Both the position numbers and the translations under genes were made by a program. The notes below the pieces were generated by a model, which was given only the letters and a program-made list of their open reading frames with translations, did not search any database and was not told where the DNA came from. Shown here in pieces: positions 1 through 6,475 of a stretch of 7,446 nt of DNA. Each line of letters begins with the position of its first letter. Position 1 is the stretch's first letter. This DNA comes from Candidatus Cloacimonadota bacterium (lineage in GTDB: Bacteria > Cloacimonadota > Cloacimonadia > Cloacimonadales > TCS61). Location: the NCBI GenBank assembly GCA_018654125.1, contig JABIME010000017.1, positions 1-7,446 on the forward strand, read 5' to 3'.

Positions 1-1209
1 ACAGAGCCAACTCAGATACAATCAAAATCTATCCCGCTTGTTTTGAGCGGACAGGACGTTTTGGGTTGTGCCCAAACTGGAACGGGAAAGACAGCAGCTT
101 TTGCAATTCCGATTTTACAGCATCTCTACCAAGAACGTCACGGGAAAAGTAACTCTCGTAAGATCAGATCGCTGATAATAACTCCTACACGCGAGTTAGC
201 GATTCAGATTGCAGAAAGTTTTACGCTTTACGGTAAATATACAAAAATCCGTAATACCGTAATTTTTGGTGGTGTGAAGCAAAGAGCACAAACAGATGCT
301 CTGCGCCGAGGTGTGGATATTCTCGTGGCAACTCCCGGTAGACTTCTAGATCTGATGGATCAAGGATATATTAGGCTGAACGACGTGGAATACTTTGTTT
401 TGGATGAAGCTGACAGAATGCTGGATATGGGTTTTATTCATGATATTCGGAAGATTATTGCCAAACTACCTGTTAAACGACAATCACTGTTTTTCTCTGC
501 CACAATGCCAAGAAAGATCGTAGATCTTTCCCATAAAATACTGAGAAATCCAACCAAAGTAGAAGTAAGCCCGGAAGCTCCAACTGTAGAGATTATCCAA
601 CAAAATTTGTATTATACTAATAGAGCAAGTAAGAAAGATCTGCTGTTTCATATCCTTAGAGATTCCAAGATCGAACATGTTTTGCTTTTTTCCCGAACCA
701 AACACGGATGTGACAGAATCGTGCGTAACCTGAAAAGCCAAAAGATCAAAGCTGCTGCAATTCATGGCGACAAAACCCAAAATAACAGACAAAAAGCGTT
801 GGAACAATTCAAAGCCGGAGAAATAAGAGTGTTGGTTGCAACTGATATTGCAGCGAGAGGAATCGACATCAACAAGCTGAAATACGTTATCAATTATGAT
901 ATCCCGAATATTTCTGAAACTTATGTGCACAGAATTGGTAGAACGGGTAGAGCAGGCGAAGAAGGCAGTGCGATTTCCATTTGTGAACCGGAAGAAAATG
1001 GTTACATCAGAGACATTGAAAAACTGATAAAACGAAAAATAACAGTCGTGGAAAACAACCCATTCCCACAAACTGACAAGCCAATGACAGCAAGTGAGAA
1101 GAAGGAATGGGAAAAAGAAAAGCAGAAACGAAAAAATAAATTCTTTGCTACAAAAAAAGAAAGAGAAGCAAAGCGAAAAGTGTTCAAGGCTTCGCGTAAA
1201 AGATATTAA
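1..1209 (+). CDS. rhlE: DEAD-box ATP-dependent RNA helicase, RhlE-like, 5'-truncated by window edge
   Basis: An ATP-dependent RNA helicase that unwinds short RNA duplexes in the cytoplasm, typically in ribosome assembly, RNA decay or cold adaptation. The frame is open from base 1 and begins inside the Q motif (TEPTQIQ), so roughly 20-30 N-terminal residues lie outside the window. Numbering from the first visible codon, I see motif I AQTGTGKT (24-31), Ia PTRELA (62-67), Ib [14 protein letters not shown] (135-138), III SAT (166-168), [23 protein letters not shown] (280-290) and [12 protein letters not shown] (310-319). Both RecA-like domains are therefore intact. The stretch after DEAD ([14 protein letters not shown]) is typical of the RhlE branch. 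The last ~35 residues form a Lys/Arg/Glu-rich tail, usual for an RNA-binding extension. The gene ends with TAA at 1207-1209 and converges on hcp. Family is certain; the RhlE subgroup is likely. Confidence 0.96.
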   Translation, partial: TEPTQIQSKSIPLVLSGQDVLGCAQTGTGKTAAFAIPILQHLYQERHGKSNSRKIRSLIITPTRELAIQIAESFTLYGKYTKIRNTVIFGGVKQRAQTDALRRGVDILVATPGRLLDLMDQGYIRLNDVEYFVLDEADRMLDMGFIHDIRKIIAKLPVKRQSLFFSATMPRKIVDLSHKILRNPTKVEVSPEAPTVEIIQQNLYYTNRASKKDLLFHILRDSKIEHVLLFSRTKHGCDRIVRNLKSQKIKAAAIHGDKTQNNRQKALEQFKAGEIRVLVATDIAARGIDINKLKYVINYDIPNISETYVHRIGRTGRAGEEGSAISICEPEENGYIRDIEKLIKRKITVVENNPFPQTDKPMTASEKKEWEKEKQKRKNKFFATKKEREAKRKVFKASRKRY

Positions 1210-1211
1210 GC

Positions 1212-1241
1212 CGCTGATCTACACAGATTAGTACGGATAAT
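1212..1241. repeat. Degenerate 10-bp tandem repeat, three units
   Basis: Directly after the helicase stop codon there are three back-to-back 10-mers: CGCTGATCTA, CACAGATTAG and TACGGATAAT. All share C-x-GAT in exact 10-base phase (GAT at 1216, 1226 and 1236). No protein or RNA gene is apparent. Function is unknown. Similar degenerate short-unit stretches occur in two other places in this window's intergenic DNA. Confidence 0.45.
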
Positions 1242-1264
1242 AAATTCAAACTTTCCACAATAGA

Positions 1265-1298
1265 TTGTAGGGGCAGAATAAATATTCTGCCCCTACAA
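1265..1298. terminator. 34-bp perfect inverted repeat between convergent genes; probable bidirectional terminator or dispersed palindrome
   Basis: The two 16-base arms (TTGTAGGGGCAGAATA and its complement) match without a mismatch around a central AA, giving a very stable hairpin in RNA from either strand. It lies between the 3' ends of the converging helicase and hcp genes, where a two-way terminator is expected. Neither strand has a clear run of T after the stem, so it does not fit the classic intrinsic form. The GTAGGGGC/GCCCCTAC core also resembles palindromes scattered between genes in many environmental genomes, so a dispersed repeat unit is equally possible. Confidence 0.5.
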
Positions 1299-1336
1299 AT
1301 ATGTTTCTTTATGTTCTATTACTTTAACGGCGAATT

Positions 1337-2992
1337 TTATCCTGTTATCATCTTCTCAATATCACCTTCAACTGTTCCGATAGGGCTGATATTAAAGTTT
1401 TTAACAAGAACTTTAAGAACATTTGGTGTTATGAAAGCAGGAAGAGTTGGTCCGAGATGAATGTTCTTCACACCAAGATATAAAAGTGCTAAAAGTACAG
1501 TTACAGCTTTCTGCTCATACCATGCTATGTTATATACTATTGGAAGTTCATTGATATCTTCGAGTTCAAATACTTCTTTCAGTTTTAATGCTATAAGTGC
1601 AAGTGAGTAACTATCATTACATTGCCCGGCATCTAAAACACGTGGGATCCCACCAATATCACCTAAATCAAGTTTATTATAACGGAATTTTGCACACCCT
1701 GCTGTAAGAATTACAGAATCTTGTGGAAGTGCTTCTGCGAAATCTGTGTAATAACTTCTGCCTTTCTGGCGTCCGTCACAACCACCCATTACTATAAATT
1801 TCTTAATAGCACCGGTTTTAACTGCATCAATAACTTTATCTGCTAATTGGAACACCTGATCATGTGCAAACCCACCAACTATTGTACCTGTCTCGATCTC
1901 GGTAGGAGAAGGTAATTTTTTTGCCATTTCTATAACTGCAGAGTAGTCTTTTGCTTGTCCCTTTGGCCCATCAGCAATATGTTTCACACCATCAAAACCA
2001 ACATTGTTTGTTGTGAAAACACGATCTTTATAAGAATCTTTTGGTGGAACTAAACAATTTGTTGTAAGTATTATTGCTCCATTAAATTTCTCGAATTCTT
2101 CCTTTTGTTTCCACCAAGCATTACCGTAATTTCCTACAAAATGATCATACTTTTTAAAAGCAGGATAATAGTTAGCAGGAAGCATTTCGCTATGAGTATA
2201 AACATCTACTCCAGTTCCATCGGTTTGAGCGAGAAGTTCTTCCATATCTTTTAGGTCATGTCCGGAAATAAGAATAGCTGGGTTCTTGCGAACACCAATA
2301 TTCACTTCTGTGATTTCAGGATTTCCATAACTTTCAGTATTTGCTTTATCTAAAAGAGCCATTGCATCTACACTGAATTTACCAGTTTCCATAACTAAAG
2401 CGATATTTTCATCAACTGTCATTTCATCATTTGTATAAGAAGCTAAAGCTTTCTGGATAAATGCATCTAATCCACCATCTTTGAACCCCAATGCTGCAGC
2501 ATGATCTTTGTAAGCAGCCATTCCCTTAAGACCATAAAGAGATAATGCTCTTAGTGAACGTACATCTTCGTTTGGAGCATCAAGTCTTCCACAGATCTCT
2601 TCTGCTTTTTGATTTAATTCTTCATCATCTTTGGGTACCCAAGTAGCAGTAGGATGCAGATTTTCACCCAACTTTCCACCTGCTTCAAGATAAGCTTTTC
2701 TTATATCATCACGAATTCTAAGTGCTTTTTTAATGTCTTGGTAAAATATTTCTTTAGAGAAATTTGCATTTGTAATTGTTTTAAATAAAGATTTTGTTAC
2801 AAATTCATTTAACTCTTCATTTTCGATTCCTAATTCACGTGCTTTTGTACTGTAAACAGAGATTCCTTTCATGATATGAACTAACATATCCTGGTAATGG
2901 ATTACCTCATCTTTCACACCGCAAACTCCGGCTTTTCCTGTGCAGGCAACTCCACCTGCCGCTTCCTGACATTGATAACAGAACATACTCAT
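1337..2992 (-). CDS. hcp: Hybrid cluster protein (Hcp, prismane; hydroxylamine reductase / NO reductase)
   Basis: A cytoplasmic Fe-S enzyme with a hybrid 4Fe-2O-2S cluster. Family members reduce hydroxylamine in vitro, and in enteric bacteria reduce nitric oxide and act in S-nitrosylation. The 551 residues and intact helical domain fit class I rather than the shortened archaeal type. The N-terminal cluster cysteines are C5, C8, C17 and C24 (CX2CX8CX6C). All hybrid-cluster ligands are visible: H245, E269, C313, C405 (persulfide position, in VMGGCDGR), C433 (AGCAKF), C458 (AGQCND), E493 and K495 (WYEQK), almost the numbering of the Desulfovibrio protein. The start is ATG at 2992-2990, with GGAG eight bases upstream (3001-3004); the second Met, at residue 3, is badly spaced from it. 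It is the last gene of the minus-strand cluster, 112 bases after the small Cys-rich gene. No Hcr-type reductase is in the window, so the electron donor is unknown. Confidence 0.97.
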   Translation of the reverse strand: MSMFCYQCQEAAGGVACTGKAGVCGVKDEVIHYQDMLVHIMKGISVYSTKARELGIENEELNEFVTKSLFKTITNANFSKEIFYQDIKKALRIRDDIRKAYLEAGGKLGENLHPTATWVPKDDEELNQKAEEICGRLDAPNEDVRSLRALSLYGLKGMAAYKDHAAALGFKDGGLDAFIQKALASYTNDEMTVDENIALVMETGKFSVDAMALLDKANTESYGNPEITEVNIGVRKNPAILISGHDLKDMEELLAQTDGTGVDVYTHSEMLPANYYPAFKKYDHFVGNYGNAWWKQKEEFEKFNGAIILTTNCLVPPKDSYKDRVFTTNNVGFDGVKHIADGPKGQAKDYSAVIEMAKKLPSPTEIETGTIVGGFAHDQVFQLADKVIDAVKTGAIKKFIVMGGCDGRQKGRSYYTDFAEALPQDSVILTAGCAKFRYNKLDLGDIGGIPRVLDAGQCNDSYSLALIALKLKEVFELEDINELPIVYNIAWYEQKAVTVLLALLYLGVKNIHLGPTLPAFITPNVLKVLVKNFNISPIGTVEGDIEKMITG

Positions 2993-3104
2993 TTTCTTTT
3001 CTCCATGATTGCAGCAAAACGAATAATTTCATTTTTCGCGCTGCTTGTTTTTTATTTTTTGTAATTTTATATTTTCTTCTTTGCTAATTTTTCTGTCTTT
3101 GTGT
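2993..3104 (-). promoter_or_regulatory. Leader of hcp with imperfect hairpin; possible promoter or attenuator
   Basis: This 112-base gap between the small Cys-rich gene and hcp is strongly AT-rich. GCAGC (3011-3015) can pair with GCTGC (3040-3044), and inside it CGAA (3020-3023) with TTCG (3035-3038) and AAT (3025-3027) with ATT (3031-3033), making a bulged stem just ahead of the hcp ribosome binding site. A TATAAA hexamer on the minus strand (3071-3066) could be a -10 box, but no convincing -35 lies at the right distance. Whether hcp is transcribed separately from the operon cannot be decided from this. Confidence 0.3.
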
Positions 3105-3347
3105 TTAGTAATCTACTCCTGCTGCTTGAACATTTGCCGGATCAAATGCATGGCAAGGTGTTACACCGTAAACCATATTACAATTCGGACATTTATCTTC
3201 AAAATTTTCCATTTCAAAGGTTTCATCACATTCAACACATTTAATTTCTAACGGCATTGGCATTGGTTGAGGGCTGAAACCCATTTGCCTAACTTTATCT
3301 ACAACTTGTTTTCCATTTTCAAAACTTCCTGCACATCCATCATGCAT
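3105..3347 (-). CDS. Small cysteine-rich protein with two CxxC pairs (zinc-ribbon or rubredoxin-like), next to hcp
   Basis: An 80-residue soluble protein of no family I can name. It has an N-terminal part with a single Cys (C5, in MHDGCAG), a Pro/Met-rich linker (SPQPMPMP, 25-32), then C37-x2-C40, twelve residues, and C53-PN-C56, followed by C65-H66. Two CxxC pairs this close together usually form a zinc ribbon or rubredoxin-type iron site; which metal is bound cannot be told. The start is ATG at 3347-3345 because AAGGAG (3355-3360) lies seven bases upstream. An in-frame ATG nine codons earlier (3374) has no such signal. It lies 143 bases after the ABC ATPase gene and 112 before hcp, same strand. 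A redox partner or metal donor for Hcp is an attractive guess from position alone. Low-complexity antisense frames overlap it but look non-coding. Confidence 0.82.
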   Translation of the reverse strand: MHDGCAGSFENGKQVVDKVRQMGFSPQPMPMPLEIKCVECDETFEMENFEDKCPNCNMVYGVTPCHAFDPANVQAAGVDY

Positions 3348-3354
3348 AATATAT

Positions 3355-3360
3355 CTCCTT
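3355..3360 (-). promoter_or_regulatory. Ribosome binding site that fixes the start of the small Cys-rich gene
   Basis: AAGGAG on the minus strand, seven bases before the ATG at 3347-3345. It decides in favour of the 80-residue product over an 89-residue one starting at 3374, and it is among the strongest Shine-Dalgarno sequences in the window. Confidence 0.8.
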
Positions 3361-3371
3361 ATTTTTGGAAC

Positions 3372-3401
3372 CACAAATTTGCACTAATTATCACAAATTG
3401 A
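3372..3401. repeat. Degenerate 10-bp tandem repeat that also forms a 24-bp imperfect palindrome
   Basis: Three adjoining 10-mers (CACAAATTTG, CACTAATTAT, CACAAATTGA) start in exact phase at 3372, 3382 and 3392. The same bases form an imperfect palindrome at 3376-3399, with arms AATTTG and CAAATT and a TAATTA centre (9 of 12 pairs), about 28 bases upstream of the small Cys-rich gene. It could be an operator of the FNR/CRP kind. The tandem-repeat reading explains the symmetry just as well. Confidence 0.4.
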
Positions 3402-3425
3402 AGAAGTACTGAATTCCACTTTCTT

Positions 3426-3452
3426 TATTCTCTGTGTTCTCAGTGCTTTCTG
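3426..3452. repeat. Degenerate 9-bp tandem repeat, three units
   Basis: Three adjoining 9-mers read TTCTCTGTG, TTCTCAGTG and CTTTCTGTG. They lie in the gap between the ABC ATPase gene and the small Cys-rich gene. On the transcribed (minus) strand this is a purine-rich CACAGAGAA-type stretch. No coding potential or hairpin is seen in it; role unknown. Confidence 0.45.
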
Positions 3453-3477
3453 TGATTGTTTATTTTTTTGCATCTTT

Positions 3478-3506
3478 CCGCCTTAGCGGTTTATATTTTT
3501 TTTATG
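3478..3506 (+). terminator. Weak + strand terminator-like hairpin at the 3' end of the ABC ATPase gene
   Basis: CCGC (3478-3481) and GCGG (3486-3489) can pair over a CTTA loop and are followed on the + strand by a T-rich run (3490-3503). It points against the operon, so it would stop antisense rather than operon transcription. In the operon direction the stem has no U-run. The stem is only four pairs, so this is a weak call. Confidence 0.25.
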
Positions 3507-4498
3507 ATTTCACCTAATCTTAACTTCGTACGATAAGATAGAAGGGTTTTATCTAATTCTTCCAATTCAGTTAAGATTTCTCTTTCCTGATCAGTAGTTT
3601 CAATAACCTTATGAATTCCACCATTTTTAATTACAATTCTCTTGGTTCCCATTAATGCTAAAATCGGATCATGAGTTGCCATTAGAACAATTTTATCTTC
3701 AGAAAGTAAAAGCCTTAATGCACGTTTTCTATCAATTCCCGCATTCTCAATTTCATCAATTAATATGATTGGTGATTTGCTAAGGATTGCAGTATCTGCG
3801 ATCATTAAAGCACGGCTCTGCCCACCACTCAAACTTGTGATTGGTGTATCGGGTGAAAACTTTTCTCCGGCAAGGTCATTTGCTTTATCAATAATTCTTT
3901 TTATTATAATCTCTTTGTTCTCTACTAAACGGCTTTCTGCATGGAGTTCCACAAATTCATAAACAGATAGATCCATTACAAAATTCATATTTTGGGAAAG
4001 CTGCGCTACCAGTTTATCGGAAGATGAGAAACGCCATTTTTTATCGGGAATATCATTGTTAATAAGAATTTTACGTGAAGTTGGAGTATCATTCTGCGCA
4101 ACCCACTCGATATCACCCAAAAGTCTACTTTTCCCAGAACCTGTTGGTCCAACAATAGAGATGATCTCACCTTGTTTTATTACCAGCTCATCAAATTTCT
4201 CAGCATTCCCAGATTTATCTGTTCCAGGTAAGATAGATACAGTTTTTACAACGTCTTCATCTTTGCCCAGAAATGCGATCATCTGCTCTATAAATTCACC
4301 GATCTGAGAGATCAAATTTTCTGCATCAATTGCTCTGTCTTCTATTTCATCCTCATCAAATGTATCAAAATACTGGGGAAGTGTAAGCGCTTCTTTGCCT
4401 TCAATTTCCAAATTGTTATCATTAAAAAATGCTTGTAGGAATGGGAAGTCAGCTAGAAGCTGGGATATCTGTTTCTTAATTAATTCACTTTTCTTCAT
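3491..4498 (-). CDS. ABC-type ATPase with an N-terminal helical (DUF1858-like) domain, no cognate permease
   Basis: A soluble 335-residue ATP-binding cassette protein. Walker A is GPTGSGKS (117-124), the signature LSGGQ (223-227), Walker B IILIDE (244-249) and the H-loop MATHDP has H276; Q166 or Q169 is the probable Q-loop residue. All ATPase residues are present. The first ~75 residues precede the cassette and are acidic and helical. Their pattern ISQLLADFPFLQAFFNDNNL resembles the start of the binding-protein-like neighbour, suggesting a DUF1858-type domain in both. A charged helix follows residue 302. There are no membrane segments, and no permease gene lies nearby. The start is ATG at 4498-4496, preceded by AGGTGA (4508-4503) that directly follows the stop codon of the GTPase gene ten bases away, so the two are probably translationally coupled. 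A transporter role is possible only with a permease from elsewhere. A cytosolic energy-coupling role with the GTPase and binding protein is my inference. Confidence 0.92.
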   Translation of the reverse strand: MKKSELIKKQISQLLADFPFLQAFFNDNNLEIEGKEALTLPQYFDTFDEDEIEDRAIDAENLISQIGEFIEQMIAFLGKDEDVVKTVSILPGTDKSGNAEKFDELVIKQGEIISIVGPTGSGKSRLLGDIEWVAQNDTPTSRKILINNDIPDKKWRFSSSDKLVAQLSQNMNFVMDLSVYEFVELHAESRLVENKEIIIKRIIDKANDLAGEKFSPDTPITSLSGGQSRALMIADTAILSKSPIILIDEIENAGIDRKRALRLLLSEDKIVLMATHDPILALMGTKRIVIKNGGIHKVIETTDQEREILTELEELDKTLLSYRTKLRLGEIIKKI

Positions 4499-4508
4499 GA
4501 TCTCACCT

Positions 4509-5201
4509 TTAATCTTCCAGTTTCATTTTACGAACATTACCCATCTGATAACTCTCGCCTATTCTGGTTTCTCCCAGACAATAGGAACAAAGAGCAGATG
4601 GCATTGGGAAACGCAGTTCTTTTCCCTTCAATGTATCAACATCTAAAGTTTTATCATAAAGAAGTGTACTAAGCTCAAAACTCCCTTGACCTGTAAGACC
4701 ATTTATATGCATAATTGCTGCTGCGGGATTTACTGTATTCACTCGGCTGGCAAATACTTCTCGCTCAGCCTGAGAAACAATATCACCTTTAGTAATTACC
4801 ACAATATCAGCAGATTTAAGCATTGGACCTATCTTTTTGGGAGTATTAATTCCACTTAAATTATCGATCACACAAATCGCCTTGATACCTTTGATATAAG
4901 GAGAACAACGATTACACAATCCAGCAGATTCACTGATAAGAATATCAAATTTATTATCAACTCCCCATTTGGTAATCTCTTCCACATTACTAACAAAATA
5001 ATGATCCGGGCAGAGGGCACCAGAGAGTCCTTTCTTTACAGGAATTCCTGCTTTTTCATATAGTACATCATCATCAGTATAAAGACAGTCAAACTTAGCA
5101 ACTGCTACTTTTAATCCTCTTTTTTTAAGAGAATCTATCGTCTTTAGAATCACTGAAGTCTTACCTGATGAAGGTGGACCTGATACTGTTACTAGATTCA
5201 T
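4509..5201 (-). CDS. HypB/UreG-like P-loop GTPase, probable metallochaperone-type protein
   Basis: A soluble 230-residue nucleotide-binding protein of the SIMIBI class, which includes HypB, UreG and CobW. These drive metal delivery to enzyme sites. The P-loop is GPPSSGKTS (8-16), the ESAG segment (91-94) is the switch region, and TKGD (137-140) replaces NKxD for base recognition. The metal-site clues are C64-P-D-H67, placed between the P-loop and ESAG as the Cys-Pro-His site of UreG is, then C96-NR-C99 directly after ESAG, and C205-SY-C208 near the C-terminus. The C-terminal tail looks specific to this family. The start is ATG at 5201-5199, with GAGGAG (5213-5208) six bases upstream; the previous gene stops 15 bases away. 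No hydrogenase or urease genes are present, so its client is unknown; Hcp or the binding-protein-like neighbour are candidates by context. Confidence 0.9.
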   Translation of the reverse strand: MNLVTVSGPPSSGKTSVILKTIDSLKKRGLKVAVAKFDCLYTDDDVLYEKAGIPVKKGLSGALCPDHYFVSNVEEITKWGVDNKFDILISESAGLCNRCSPYIKGIKAICVIDNLSGINTPKKIGPMLKSADIVVITKGDIVSQAEREVFASRVNTVNPAAAIMHINGLTGQGSFELSTLLYDKTLDVDTLKGKELRFPMPSALCSYCLGETRIGESYQMGNVRKMKLED

Positions 5202-5216
5202 AATTTACTCCTCTTA

Positions 5217-6443
5217 CTAACCGATCGCTTCATTAAACAGCTTCTCGCAATGTTTGATTAATTTACTAATATCATTATTATAAATGTAATCCCATTCCAG
5301 CCACATGAACTTATTTTTAGCTGGTATATTGTTATCAAGATCAGGGTGAACACTTGGGAACAGACCACTATGAGAGAGGATCTTCCCAACCTCTAAAGAT
5401 GCGAAGAAATCTATAACAGGCTGTAATTTATCTATTTTCTCTTTTTTAGAAAGCATAAAGATAGGACTCACAATTGCTCCATCTTCCGGCCAGATTGCTG
5501 ACATCGGGCCACCCTCTTTAACCATTTTTGTAAAGAAGTACGGCATAATGGTTACAATTGGTTTATTCTCTTTTTTGCGGTCACTCTTCACCATTTGAGA
5601 TGGATGCATAGATTCCAACAAACTTCGACCCAGTTTTTTTACTCCTTCATCACCATAATGTTTATGGATATTAAGTAGGATTCCGTTAAAGAGATCAAAA
5701 TCTCCAACTGGTAAAGATACCCTTTTTTCAAATTCCGGTTTTAAAATATCTTTCCAACTTTTGGGAACTTCCCTTCCATCCAATTCCTTATTGTTGATAA
5801 GAAAAACAGCAGGAACAACACCAATTATTCCGTAATGTCCTTTTGGATCTTTAAGATGTATATCATCAAAAAGTGTATTGAATTTTTCAAGCTTTGTAGT
5901 GTCTTCAAAAACGTCTTGCTTCTTAAATTTTCCGATCATCTCTTCGTCGAAGAACATATCGAATCCAGCAGAAATGAACAGGTCTGGAAGATCTTTAGAA
6001 TCTGTAACACCTTTGATATTATTCTCTACCCAATCCAATCCCATCGAGGCTGCTTTGAGCTCATGATTTATGATCAAATCATTCTCAGTTGAATAGGCTT
6101 TAACGAAATTATTGAATTGCTCTAAAAGCGGGATTCGTACTGGGCATGGCAGCAACCCAACAATATTCAGGGCTTCAACATCATCAACTTTTGTGGTAGC
6201 AGCAAGTGTTGCATCTATGTTTGTATCGTCTTGTTCAATAGCTTCAATAAGTAAGTTGGAAAAAATCTTTAAATCTAATTGTTTCAACATCAAAGCCATT
6301 TTCAACGAAATGGATTTAGCGAATTTAGCTCTCTGCTCTTCATCATCCATTTGAGAAAATCCATTTGATGTGAAAACGGGGATCGTTTCCGGATATTTTT
6401 CCACAATCTCTAAAAGTGTTGAATTTTCATCGAAATATTTCAT
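5217..6443 (-). CDS. Cytoplasmic substrate-binding-protein-like protein with N-terminal DUF1858-like domain
   Basis: A 408-residue two-part protein. Residues 1-60 (TLLEIVEKYPETIPVFTSNGF at 9-29, then an amphipathic helix) match the pattern of DUF1858/ScdA-N-type domains, known near hybrid cluster proteins, but lack the CxxC-type cysteines. Residues ~92-405 look like a periplasmic-binding-protein fold of the iron/polyamine kind: an LPCPVRIPL strand (98-106), YGIIGVVPAVFLINNKEL (204-221), VPKSWKDILKPE (226-237) and the hinge-like VSLPVGDFDLFNG (242-254). There is no signal peptide or lipobox, and an in-frame TAA at 6458-6456, five codons before the ATG, rules out a longer start. The protein should therefore stay in the cytoplasm. 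The ATG at 6443-6441 has GAGGA (6455-6451) seven bases upstream. It has only two cysteines, C100 and C399. The ligand (metal, oxyanion or small organic) is unknown. Confidence 0.87.
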   Translation of the reverse strand: MKYFDENSTLLEIVEKYPETIPVFTSNGFSQMDDEEQRAKFAKSISLKMALMLKQLDLKIFSNLLIEAIEQDDTNIDATLAATTKVDDVEALNIVGLLPCPVRIPLLEQFNNFVKAYSTENDLIINHELKAASMGLDWVENNIKGVTDSKDLPDLFISAGFDMFFDEEMIGKFKKQDVFEDTTKLEKFNTLFDDIHLKDPKGHYGIIGVVPAVFLINNKELDGREVPKSWKDILKPEFEKRVSLPVGDFDLFNGILLNIHKHYGDEGVKKLGRSLLESMHPSQMVKSDRKKENKPIVTIMPYFFTKMVKEGGPMSAIWPEDGAIVSPIFMLSKKEKIDKLQPVIDFFASLEVGKILSHSGLFPSVHPDLDNNIPAKNKFMWLEWDYIYNNDISKLIKHCEKLFNEAIG

Positions 6444-6475
6444 AATTTCTTCCTCTTAATTCTTTAATGCAGTTC

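Noticed and set aside
43..45. TTG as the helicase start codon
   Set aside because: The Q motif (TEPTQIQ) is encoded in frame upstream from base 1, so the true start lies outside the window.
484..1071. Long open frame on the minus strand inside the helicase gene
   Set aside because: It is the antisense shadow of a strongly conserved helicase sequence and has no recognisable domain.
1210..1336. CRISPR array or mobile-element end suggested by short repeats and the palindrome
   Set aside because: Units are 10 bases without spacers, and no target-site duplication or transposase is visible.
3045..3251. Hydrophobic 68-residue open frame on the + strand
   Set aside because: It overlaps the antisense of the Cys-rich gene; its hydrophobic look comes from T-rich DNA read on the opposite strand.
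3348..3374. Nine-codon longer start for the small Cys-rich protein
   Set aside because: No ribosome binding site before 3374, while a strong AAGGAG sits seven bases before the ATG at 3347-3345.
3376..3399. FNR/CRP-type (HcpR-like) binding site
   Set aside because: The partial symmetry is fully explained by three 10-base tandem units, and the central bases do not clearly match a known consensus; kept only as a possibility.
3491..6443. Ordinary ABC importer operon
   Set aside because: No permease, no signal peptide or lipobox on the binding protein, and a GTPase lies between the two parts.
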